This document shows positions 43,095-52,734 of a stretch of DNA of 64,000 nucleotides, piece after piece; positions within the stretch are counted from its first letter, which is position 1, and the number at the start of each line of letters is the position of its first letter. Location of the stretch: positions 1 through 64,000 of the forward strand of contig NW_020858448.1 in assembly GCF_000972845.2 (NCBI RefSeq), given 5' to 3'. This DNA is from Larimichthys crocea (taxonomy: Eukaryota; Chordata; Actinopteri; Sciaenidae). The notes beneath the pieces are model-generated. The model had not been told where the DNA came from and made no database searches. It saw nothing but the letters and a program-made list of their open reading frames with translations. A program made the position numbers and the translations under genes.

Positions 43095-44015
43095 TCTGAC
43101 ATCTTTTGATTGTATCGCATAATATACTGCTATGTGTTTCACCCAAAGGTCTTTCTCTAGGCTCTGTGGGCGTAGGGTTTCATGTAGCTTTTGTAGCAGT
43201 AATAACAGACATACGGAACCCCGAGAAAGGCTTTCAGATTTTTTATACCGTAATAATGGTTCTGGAACAAAAAGAGAAACAGAGGATTGGATCTGTCGGA
43301 GAAAGCTGTCTCAAAGTGAGAGTGTGGCTGCTGATCTGGACTTCTGTAAAAAATAACAATTTTGCGGTTCAGAATTTTTTCAAATTTGCACACGTCAGTA
43401 AAGGTGATGGTGGTCTGATAGCTCAGACCGGTGAGTCTCTGAAACTCTCTCCCTTGTTCTAAGGCCTGATTATCAGTGATTAGGGGATCGTTTACATGGG
43501 CCAAGTTGATGGCAAAGCAGAGGTGATCATTCCTGTTCCGCAATGTACAGATGTTGTCTTTTAATTCGTATTATTTCACAGTCAAAAGTTTTTTCCAACT
43601 TGCGTTTCACACCGCCTCTAGGATCATGCACAACCTGAACCACTAATCCTAACCTAGCATCTGATGCTATCTCAGCATTAGATTGATCCAAGCGTTCCAG
43701 CAAGCCCTCAAAAGCAGGTAGGGTAGCATCACCATGCTCATCCTCAACAACCACAGAGACATGATTCTTAACATTCTCACTAATCAGCTTTAGCTGTATT
43801 ACATCATTACGCCCAACCTGTGCTCTGACAGCGCCAGCCATTTCTCTAAGAATCAACATCACATCATCATAAAACTGTGCAAGATCCGGTATGTTTCTGG
43901 CAGTGGGAACGGTGAACACTCGTCTCAGCTCCAGATTGTTGAACCGGTCGCAGGACACGGTCGCCATGTTGGAAGAGGTGGACGGCCTGGGGGGTGAATC
44001 AGCCTGACCTCTCAT
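43095..44015 (-). pseudogene. Polinton DNA polymerase B, N-terminal part
   Basis: Frame 44015-43527 reads VSCDRFNNLELRRVFTVPTA and MLILREMAGAVRAQVGRNDV, with KLISENVKNHVSVVVEDEHG. After a frameshift near 43540, MRNRNDHLCFAINLAHVNDP, LSYQTTITFTDVCKFEKILN and NHYYGIKNLKAFLGVPYVCY follow (43543-43157). The end keeps CYKSYMKPYAH and CDTIKRCQSC near 43105, part of the zinc-binding cysteines. This is the N-terminal region that precedes the exonuclease of vertebrate Polinton polymerases. It breaks off at the retroviral LTR. The exonuclease segment between this part and 38590 is absent. Confidence 0.82.
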
Positions 44016-44066
44016 GTTTCCACCACCATGCTGGACATGGACTTCCTCTAAATTTGGAGTTTGAAA

Positions 44067-45160
44067 TTAAGCCGATTGAAATGAAGGAGTGGGTGAGGTA
44101 GGAGGAGGAGAAGGAGGGGGAACTTGGTTTTCATGTGACTGTGAGCAGGAGGAGAGTGAGGAGGATGGGGTTTGGTCAATCTGTTGGAGTGCCAGTTCTA
44201 AAGGATGATAATTTTCAACATCGGAGGAAGATGGGTTTTGATTCAGACGCAGCAGAGTGTCTTCTAATGGTGGGAAATAGTTATTAGCAGTCAAAGATGA
44301 CGGTTCACCTACATTAGAAACAGCTACATCTACAGGAAGAGGTGGGGAGATTTGATTCAATTGCTCAACCATAAACTCTAAATTAGACAGACCAAAGGAC
44401 TCAAAAAAGGTTTCTTCATCCATAAACAGTTTATTTTAAATGTCACACCACACTATTAGGGCTTTTTCCCAATGAGACCAACCGCAGAGGAGATAATTTG
44501 ATAAATCAGCTCAAACCTTTGCAGCTTTCCCAATCATCCGCAGTCAGTGGGTGTGAGTCGACTCCTTCCCTCGCTGTGTCTCTGATGTCAAGCTGCACTT
44601 CCGGCTCTGCGGTTTGGGTCGCACAGCTCTGTGCTTCCGGGTCCGCGGTTTGAGTCCCACAGGTCCGTGCTTCAGGGTCCGCGGTTTGGGTCACACAGCT
44701 CCTTTGTTCCACATCTGGGAACCAAAAAAATATATTTTAATTCACAAGACAATTAAGAGACGACAAAAAGATCATTTTATATTTCGAAATCAATGCCTAC
44801 CTTGATGACGGGCGTAGTTTTTTTTTTTGGCCTAGGTAGCTCTGACACAGGACTCCCGAGAGGAGAAACTGAAGGCCCGGGCTCTGTATAAAACATCATT
44901 GAAATCCAAACGAAATAGTTTTTTAAAACTTTTTTAGAAAGTTCTTGCGACTTACCCGATGCTCCACTTGTAGTGCCGGCAGAATCTCATGATCTCTCAA
45001 TCATGTAAGTAGGGCGGCTGCGTCGTCCTATCGCAGACGGTTCACACGAGGACGACTCATTGATGGAGGAGTGCTCGGAGTGTCCCCTGCATCACCATCT
45101 AATAGATAGCCGGATGCAGGCAGGGTTCTAACACCCTGCAGGAGGGTCGCCCCGCCTAGA
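44067..45160 (-). pseudogene. Exon-like upstream region of the Polinton polymerase gene
   Basis: Open stretches on minus are separated by splice-like sites. They are about 45160-44955 ending G|GTAAGT, 44880-44797 (EPGPSVSPLGSPVSELPRPK) ending AAG|GTAGGC, 44712-44506 preceded by TTTGGTTCCCAG, and 44423-44067 (MDEETFFESFGLSNLEFMVE). The third contains three 12-residue repeats, C-x-TQTADPEA. All are low-complexity, rich in S, P and T, as in linker regions. That they form one spliced transcript with the polymerase is inference from order, strand and sites. Confidence 0.4.
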
Positions 45161-45887
45161 AAATCTATATATGTAAGTTTGGAGATGAGGAAAAAGTTAG
45201 GATGTCTGAGGCTGTTTTCACAACTGAGTTTCCCGCCATTTCCAGGATATTCTTACAACTGAAGGTCTTATCTGCGTGTGTTTGTGTGACTGTAAGATGC
45301 GCTTTTAAACCCAGAAAATGAACACCAGACACCCGTTTACGTTTATTACTTTATTTCAGCCATTTCAGGGGGTTAGCTTGCATCTCTACAACACCAGATG
45401 TTAGCTGAGGTTGTTTCCACAACTGAGTTTCCCGCCATCCAGAACATTCCTTTTAACTTTAATTTTAACTCTAAAACTCAATGACTTCATGAGGGGAGAA
45501 GACCAGAAATACCTCCTTTCTCTCATTGGTTGTTTTTTTTTAGATTTTATTGTTATATTTTTTTTTCTACAACATTGGGTCTTATCGGCATGCACACATG
45601 CCCATTTCCAGAACTTTAACTCTAACCCTCCATAACTTTAATGCAATGTCATGCAATGTGTCTGTGTGTGTGTGTGTAACCCACTTATAGTAGATACACT
45701 GAATGGCTAGGTTCGGAAAGAGCTCAATTACCATAGACCTGAACAGCCAAACAATGAACAACACCAACCATGAAGTGAATTGCAAAAGTAAACTCATTTA
45801 GTGAGTACTGCACAACAAAAGTTTACAACATTTATATAAACATTGATATGAAAAATAATAAGAAAATAAAATGGCCCCTTTAAAATA
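45161..45887. other. Polinton interior without recognised gene
   Basis: Contains a diverged internal duplication: CACAACTGAGTTTCCCGCCAT occurs at 45219-45239 and 45418-45438, each followed at different distance by TCTTATC(T/G)GC. A short TG run lies near 45660. No coding pattern is seen. Confidence 0.5.
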
Positions 45888-46212
45888 CAGTCGTCCCTCG
45901 CTATAGCGCGGTTCACTTTTCGCGGATTTTTTTCAGTGTAATTTTGCATGTTTTTTTTTTTACAGCGTACTGTACAGTATGAACGCGCATTGTGTTCTGC
46001 ATCCGAAATTGGCTAAGGGAGAACCGCCAATGTTCTGCGTCCTGTTTAAGGGAGTACTGTACAAAATGCGTGTAAAAAGGTGTATAAAAGTGTGTGCTTA
46101 GGGGTTTTACGCCCTTAAAACATGTATAATAATTGTAAAACTTACTTCGCGGATTTCGTTTATTGCGGGTTATTTTTAGAACGTATCCCCCGCGATAAAC
46201 GAGGGACCACTG
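45888..46212. mobile_element. Tigger/pogo-like MITE
   Basis: The ends CAGTCGTCCCTCGCTATAGCG and the complement of the right, CAGTGGTCCCTCGTTTATCG, pair. The element is flanked by TA on both sides (45886-45887, 46213-46214), as expected for the Tc1/mariner superfamily. Part of the same interior sequence reappears inverted inside the hAT at 59820-59960. Confidence 0.9.
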
Positions 46213-46289
46213 TAATGAGTCTTGTTTTTTCTTAGTACCGGTACGGTTCTGTTTGTGTTCAATCCAAATGCTCCTCTAATAGAGTGATC

Positions 46290-47320
46290 ACAATCAGAAT
46301 CAGAAATACTTTAATAATCCCAGGAGGAAATTATTTTAGTTATAATACTCCAGTATAAGTAAAACAAGTAATCATCAATTACGAATAAATATAAATATAT
46401 AAATACATAAATGAAGTTTGGACAGCATCCTCCTCTCTGCCACAGTTGTCAGAGTGTCCAGCTCCACCCCCACGACATCACCAGCTCTCCTGACCAGTTT
46501 GTTGGTGTCTGCGATCTTCAGCCCACTGCCCCAGCATGGGACAGCAAAGAAGATCGCACTGGCCAAAACAGACTCATAAAACATCCTCAGCATTGTCTGG
46601 CAGATGTCAAAGGACCTCACCCTCCTTAGGAAAAAGAGGGCCTGTAGACGGCCTCTGTGTTTCTAGTCCAGTCCAATTTTTTATTCAAGTACACCCCCAG
46701 GTACTTATACACCTCAACACTATCCACAGTGACCCCCGGATGGAAACGGGGGTCACCTCCTCAGATCCACTATTAGTTCCTTCGTCTTTGTCACATTGAG
46801 TTGCAGATGGTTCAGCTCAGTCCAGGTGACAAAGTTGCCCACAACAGTCCTGTATTCACAATCATCACCCTTTTCAATACAACCAACTATTTCTGAGTCA
46901 TCAGAGAACTTCTGAAGGTGGCAGGATTCGGTGCAATAGTTTAAATCTGAGGTGAAAAGGGTGAAGAGGAAGGGAGAGAGAACAGTCCCCTGTGGGTCCC
47001 CAGTGTTACTGACCACCCTATCGGACACAGTTCTGTAGGCGTATGTACTGTAGTCTGCCCATCAGGTAGTCAACAATCCAGGACACAATGGGGGCCTCCA
47101 CCTGCATTGCAGTCATCTTCTCACCCAGTAGAGTCGGAGGGATGGTGTTAAAAGCACTGGAGAAGTCAAAGAACATGATTCTCACAGTGCTCGCCGGGTT
47201 GTCCAGATGAGTGTAGCCTCTGTTCAGCAGGTAGATAATGCCGTCCTCAAGTCCCAGCTGGGGCTGGTAGGCGAACTGTAGTGGATCAGTGAAGGGCCTG
47301 ACCATCAGAGTCATGTGCTA
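46290..47320 (-). mobile_element. Rex1-like LINE, 5'-truncated
   Basis: On minus, frame 47314-47018 reads PLQFAYQPQLGLEDGI and MFFDFSSAFNTI (RT motif A). After a shift, GDPQGTVLSPFLFTLFTSDL and LQKFSDDSEIVGC (active site FSDD in place of FADD) follow at 47028-46753. SFDICQTMLRMFYESVLASA lies at 46620-46520. The 3' end reads GGATTATTAAAGTATTTCTGATTCTGATT. It is a different, older copy from the intact LINE at 29657. It is inactive. Confidence 0.8.
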
Positions 47321-47855
47321 ACTCTTTTGGGTGTGTATCAATCCTACTAACCAGGTTGGCCCTACCACCAGTTGTAGTTAGCGACGAAAAGTCAATTCAG
47401 GTTTTTTAGGAGAGGCTCGCCATCTATGAATCACAGAATGATCCTGAATCACTCAATTCAGGGCTCTGGATCCTCTCCAACAGACTGGATGTTCCTATGG
47501 AGACTAGGGGTCTCCAAAAGACCTGACCTGTTTAATTTAATAAACAGGACCTTTAAGTAAACAATCTAATGGTTGTACAAAAAAAACATTAAAGTATAAT
47601 GACAATGTTACCTTTAACATTCTGGCTGTTACAAGAATTTTTAAGAAGAACCCTTAAATAAAGAGGACTTGATTCAAAGTTTAAGTTGAATTTAATATTC
47701 TTGTACAAGAAGGAGCGTTTAACAGTGCAAGACACAAGAGGGTTACAGAGAAAAGGCTCCCTGAGGAGCACTATCAATAGGTTCTTATACATTGTTCAAA
47801 AATGGGCTGTCTCTGACACCTCCCCACTGATACAGATAACGTCATAACATTCCTT
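47321..47855. other. Unassigned; possible LTR-like sequence
   Basis: Non-coding. Minus-strand features such as TTTAATAAACAGG and CCATAGGAACATCCAGTC resemble an LTR R/U5 region, but no partner copy or primer site is defensible. It may be continuous with 51301-52510 before the DNA transposon inserted. Confidence 0.3.
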
Positions 47856-48764
47856 CCCACTGTGCAATGAGACGTTGAAATGACGTATATTTAACGTCAT
47901 TTCTCGACGTCGAAATCAGGTCGAAGTTTTTATGACGTCTTTTTTTGTACGTGGTCTACATTGTAAAACACTACACTGTCAAAAGAGCACCAGCATTACT
48001 GATTTTACGGTTATTGTGTTTGAATCCATAATGTTCTGTAAAACTACAGGTTTTTACCCCTGTTTTGCTTAAAAATTAACATTAAAACATTAAAGAAAAT
48101 TACAGTTTGTGCCATGAAATACAAAAGGATTAACTGTAAATTTAAATGTGCAAATTTACTTGGTAAAATTGTCAATCGATTAGAGCAGAAAAACAATAAG
48201 TTACCATTTTTGTCTAATGGTGAAAACATGGGAAACTATAAGCACATTGTACATAAAACATCCAAAAACCAAACTTTTTCATTGTAATTTTTCATTTAAT
48301 GAACACTTGTGAGGCTGTACAAACTTATCACAACACTGTGTACACACCGAATACACAGAACATGCTACATGAAATTGACATAAATGCACAGTAATAAGAA
48401 CTTTCTAACAGATGTGGGCAGCACTGTATCTTTTCTGAAATAATAAGTAAAAGCTAAAATGCTACTGACTGTTCTTGCTGTTCAGATCTTTTAACTTGTA
48501 ACAGTAAAATCACCACAGGTTCATTAAGCCGTGACAGTGGTGCAGCATAAAACCAGAACCCTGCTTTTTGTTTGTGTTATCAGTGTTATCTGCTATTTAT
48601 ATATACACACATATAAAAAAAAGTCTCCAACATAAACAACCACCTCACCTCATTTGCAAGGCTGTACATGAAGATGGAAAAAATGTACACATCTTACACT
48701 GTGTACACTCATACATACTGCAACATTACAACAACATTACACCTCACATCACATGACTCACGAA

Positions 48765-49562
48765 GTATGGTCCACTCAAGTCCACTCATGGTCTGCAAGG
48801 TCAGCGATGAGTGTGAGGACTCCTGGGTTCACAGCAAAGACATCCTCCTTTTGCTGTGCTCAACTTTCGTTCCTCTCTCCGGATTTATTGAAAAGAAACA
48901 CCTTGAAGGAAAGAAGAAAGGATAAATATTACAGGGTCTAATATGTTTTTAAATATCTTAACAGAAAGATACCACAAGATCCAGCTTCGTGGTGGACACA
49001 GAGCTGGACTCTGTGGCAGAGAGGATGACACTTTACACAGAACGTTCACCAGACAGAGGAGTGTGTTCAGTGACAGGCTTTTGCCCCTATCCTGCTGCAC
49101 AAACAGACTGAAGAACTCTTCTGTCCCCGTGACCATAAAAAATATACACTATAACACTGCTCAGCGACAGCATAGAAACAATAACACAAAACATTTGCAG
49201 TTTGTATTGGCACTGTTTCAATTATGTACATTTATATTTGGCACAATTTTTATTTCGATTTCAAATGTCTTTTGTATTTATTCTATTTCTGTATCTAATA
49301 ACATTAGAATCTATATGGTGAATATTTTCTTTATCTTGCTGGTCAATATAGTATGTATGTGTGTATGTATGTATGTATCTATGAATTACCTCCGGAGGAA
49401 CTCCAGTGTTGATCGCAGTCCCACTGGGCAGTGTATATTGAAGCAATAGTAACTGCCAAACATGAGGCAGATGGCACAGGGGAAGGCAGTGATGTGGTCG
49501 TTGACAATCTTCTGATCAATGCTCAACATGAAGCAGTCAGCAGTGAAGCAAGAGGACCCTGA
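48765..49562 (-). pseudogene. C-terminal exons of transposon accessory protein
   Basis: Minus 49562-49390, read across frames, gives SIDQKIVNDHITAFP and CHVWQL-like sequence. A frame with LMFGSYYCFNIHCPVGLRST and LEFLRR ends at a splice-donor-like AGGTAATT. At 48910-48765, FFSINPERGTKVEHSKRR and NPGVLTLIADLADHEW complete the protein. This is a C-terminal arrangement I have seen in uncharacterised fish transposon-linked proteins, analogous to the second gene of the CACTA element at 3757-6227. Shifts indicate decay. Function unknown. Confidence 0.5.
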
Positions 49563-49792
49563 GAATAAACAACATTAACAAATATATATTACAGATCTGT
49601 GCATCTGTGTCAACCATTTAACTACATTGTAAACTTGGTTCAGACATACCACACACAATAAGGCAGGTTGTTGCTGGCACAGCCTCCATCTCAACCTCTT
49701 TTGGTCCGCCTGTGACTGTGTCTTCTGCATCTGGCACACTGGATTCTTGTGTGGTAGCACTTGCAGCACTCTGAGCATCTTCATTACCTGTT

Positions 49793-50470
49793 TCACAAAC
49801 AATTTTTATGTTTTCTCGACATGTGAGAGGTAAAGGAAGATTTTACACTCAACACACGGGTGCACCCTCTCACAGGGCAAGTTACTTGGCGCCCCTCTAC
49901 TATATGCTCCTTCAAGTGAACACCCAAAGCTTTTATCCCCTCACACTGCTGTTCACAAAGTGAAACTGTGCATTTTAATCTGTCCAGAGTAACTGTTGGC
50001 ATGCTATTATGATGACAATAGAAGTGCGCTTTTAATGCTGCATAACCAGTACACACCTGCTTGCAACTAGCTGCAACACACTTGAACATACACCTCAGTT
50101 CATTGCTATGCAGTTTGCAATGGAGAACAAATGCTTTAACAGATTTAACTGTTTCTGCACATACGTTACATGAATACATCTTAAACGCCACGGTTTGCAT
50201 ACAGCAAAAACAACGTTTTTTTCTCTCTTTTTTTCACCTTAAATCTCCTTTCAATTAACTGAGTGCAATTTAAACTATTCGCTTTCTGAAATGTTCTGCA
50301 ATATTTCCATACCTGAGAAAGAGAGCAGCTCTGATGGATAAGGGTGGATGAGAAGTCTCTCTGTACAAAATCAGAGTCCGACTGGTCCTCAGATGCAGTG
50401 TGCTGATTGGCCCGTTCAAATCCGCCGCCTCCAAAGTACCGGCAGATTTCCAATGCGCATGTGCACGCAC
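49793..50470 (-). pseudogene. C2H2 zinc-finger N-terminal protein of DNA transposon
   Basis: The frame 50200-49793 has about four fingers: YSCNVCAETVKSVKAFVLHC, then CMFKCVAASCKQVCTGYAAL and KAHFYCHH, LKCTVSLCEQQCEGIKALGV, and VTCPVRGCTRVLSVKSSFTS with HMSRKHKN. The Cys/His pairs are clear though spacing varies. Upstream frames 50477-50270 (acidic SEDQSDSDFVQRDFSS) may be a 5' exon. The 3' side continues into a TQESSVPDAED linker near 49740. It resembles the N-terminal DNA-binding part of CACTA-type transposases. Confidence 0.6.
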
Positions 50471-50869
50471 TTCTCAACTCTGTCAGGTGTACTTACAGGC
50501 AGAACACCTGAATGTGAATGACGTGACGTTTATTAAACCAAATAAATTATTATTATTAGTAGTAGTAGTATTTTACTGTTAAAAGTACTACACGATTTTT
50601 ATTACAGCAGGGCAATGTATATTTTCTGGAGAAAACCAGTAAAAATTAAATTTTTCCTAATTAACTATTATAAAATATAATATAATACTCCCAAGGCATC
50701 ACCTTTTGTGTCCATGTTTATTTATATCATGTGTCTTTCATCTCCTTTTTTGAAATCCATACAAAATCAAATACAAACTTTTACAAAATCAAATATGGTG
50801 ATCATTAAACATATTTTAGTTAATACTAGCCCGTACCCATGTTGATTAGATACACATGTGCATTTCAGG

Positions 50870-51260
50870 TGTCAAAATTACATTCTATTAACAGACGTCC
50901 AGATGAGGTTCAAATGTGGACGTCATATTAACATCTAAAAGAGGTCCAATAATGACGTCTAAATCTTGGATCTATTTTGTACGTCAATTAACGTCTAGAT
51001 GTGGTCCTTAGCAGACGTCCAGATGAGGTACAAATGTGGACGTCATATTAACGTCTAAAAGAGGTCCAATAATGACGTCTAAATCTTGGATCTATTTTGT
51101 ACGTCAAATTAAAGTCTAGATGTGGTCTTCAGATGACGTCCAAATTTGTAACGTCGCTACGACGTCTAAAAAGGTCCAATATAGACGTCAAATATCTGAC
51201 CTAATTTGCACGTCGTACCGACGTTTAGGTGTGGTCTTCGACGGACCGACCCAATACTGA
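50870..51260. repeat. 120-bp tandem repeats rich in GACGTC
   Basis: CAGACGTCCAGATGAGGT starts at 50892 and again at 51012; a third, more diverged copy starts near 51131. Each unit holds five or six ACGTC motifs in both orientations, consistent with subterminal transposase-binding repeats. Confidence 0.85.
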
Positions 51261-51300
51261 CATGATCTGCACGTCTCTCCGACGTCCGATGTTTGGTGGG

Positions 51301-52510
51301 TTTAGTTGGTTTACTGCTCAATAATGAGCACTATATTTTATATCCACATGGTACTTCCCTAGCCTGTCTCTCCTGTCCTTGTACCACTAATTTATAATTG
51401 CCTCTCCCTACCAGCCTCAGTAAATCAGAGGCCAACTAAGGGAGGTATGCGAGACATACAAAGAACAGGACAGACACACACTATCTGTATGAGTTAAGAC
51501 ATCTGCACCCCAGTATAATCCTAATTTTTAGAACACTGGCCTTGCATTACACTAAAGCTCAATAACTTCAAATCTAGAAATCAAGTATCCTCTCATGAAT
51601 CATTGGATAATAATTCAAAACAATAACATATCATAAATTGTGATTTAAATCATGAGCAAAACATATTCATTTATTTATCATAATGAGTTTCTGTAATAAG
51701 GATCATGAAATGAACCCCTAACTCACAACTGAAAGAAGAAAATTCCTTCACATTACAATTTGTATTAGAAAATAACAAACTTATTCCCCTCTTTAACTCG
51801 GTATTAGAAACATAAATCTCAAAACATTCCCTTCAATCACACATATAGACAAAATGGCTGATCAACTTTTTATTTAGTGTATTAAGTGCACAGGCTAAGG
51901 TGCCGAGTGCTCACAGTGCAACAAGCTTAATGCAACAGTTCACCACAGTATATCTTCATATAGCTAATCCGTTCAGCATATGAGTAGCAGCAGCTAACAG
52001 AAAATGTCACTCTCACCGCTGCACTTTATTCCAGTGCTAAGCACCGTCGGGGACTCTCAGCTCTCACAAGATGAAAGACGGTTCGCCCGTGTAACTGCTT
52101 AAGCACAGTGCTAAACTGTAAAGAAAGAAACTACTTGAAGCTACATTAACTTAATTGATTTGCGGTAGTTTTACTACAATCAATATGTTACAGCTTTCGT
52201 TCAGCGGATTGCTGCCTTCTGCTATCGCGGCTGGAGTCAAACGGAATTGCAAAAGTGCTGCGTATAAACTTGCCTCCTACACAATAAGCAGAACGTGCAC
52301 ATTGATTGGTTGCTAAAAGGCTACCTGCCTTTCGTTTGGTTAGATCTGGTGAACCTGAGTGCTGCCTTCAAGTGCAGTTGGAACGTGTTACTAACTACTA
52401 ACTACTGACTAACTAATGAAACAACAATTTCAGGTTAAGCTTAAGGTTTAATTACCAAAGTTACACCTGGGTTACGTGTGCGCGCCCACACACCCACACA
52501 CACACACAAA
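51301..52510. other. Unassigned Polinton right-arm sequence
   Basis: AT-rich and non-coding as far as I can see. Weak promoter-like elements on minus near 52000-52060 (GGAATAAAGTGCAGCGG). It may be part of an LTR or original Polinton spacer. Confidence 0.35.
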
Positions 52511-52630
52511 CAGCCAATAGCAATGGCAGGGTGGGCGGGGACCCCCCATATTGGGTCAAAGGTCAAAGTCGTAAAACTGCCAAATTGGGGTCAACCAGAG
52601 TTTGACGAAAGGTTTGAAGTATATCTCTCT
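52511..52630 (-). repeat. Polinton right terminal inverted repeat
   Basis: Complement of the left repeat at 28010-28131. It ends GTATATCTCTCT at 52630 and is followed by CCGGTT, which matches CTGGTT left of the element at five of six bases. Confidence 0.9.
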
Positions 52631-52734
52631 CCGGTTCACCAGAAACCACTATATTTCTAAAAGATTACCCCCACTCAGTGACACAACCACTGAGAAACAA
52701 ACTCATGGCAGCTCCATTTTGTGAAATGTAAAGT

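Larger units (their letters stand above)
47856..51300 (-). mobile_element. DNA transposon (CACTA/EnSpm-related) with zinc-finger gene and ACGTC repeats
   Basis: The left end CCCACTGTGCAATGAGACGTTG and the complement of the right, CCCACCAAACATCGGACGTC, share CCCAC and a subterminal ACGT motif. Both subterminal zones are dense in GACGTC, and the right zone holds 120-bp tandem repeats. Internal coding remnants on minus are a multi-finger C2H2 protein (49793-50470) and a C-terminal block (48765-49562). The transposase core is missing. A 2-bp TT duplication is possible. End positions and class are tentative. Confidence 0.55.
28010..52630 (+). mobile_element. Polinton/Maverick, about 24.6 kb including nested insertions
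   Basis: Inverted repeats of about 120 bp lie at 28010-28131 and 52511-52630. The left starts AGAGAGATATACTT; the complement of the right starts AGAGAGATATACTTC. Both continue with CTTTCGTCAAACTCTGGTTGACCCC and CTTTGACCTTTGACCC. Flanks CTGGTT (28004-28009) and CCGGTT (52631-52636) are a 6-bp duplication with one mismatch, the length expected for Polintons. Inside are integrase, minor and major capsid, protease, packaging ATPase and protein-primed polymerase B, the diagnostic gene set. All genes are broken. Large insertions, at least six, make up a major part of the length. Confidence 0.9.

Noticed and set aside
43106..43462. 118-codon plus ORF
   Set aside because: Shadow of the minus-strand polymerase N-terminal block, which has clear family motifs.
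47321..52510. A possible LTR split by the DNA transposon (47321-47855 plus 51301-52510)
   Set aside because: AATAAA-like and TATA-like motifs are present, but no second copy, primer site or target duplication could be supported.
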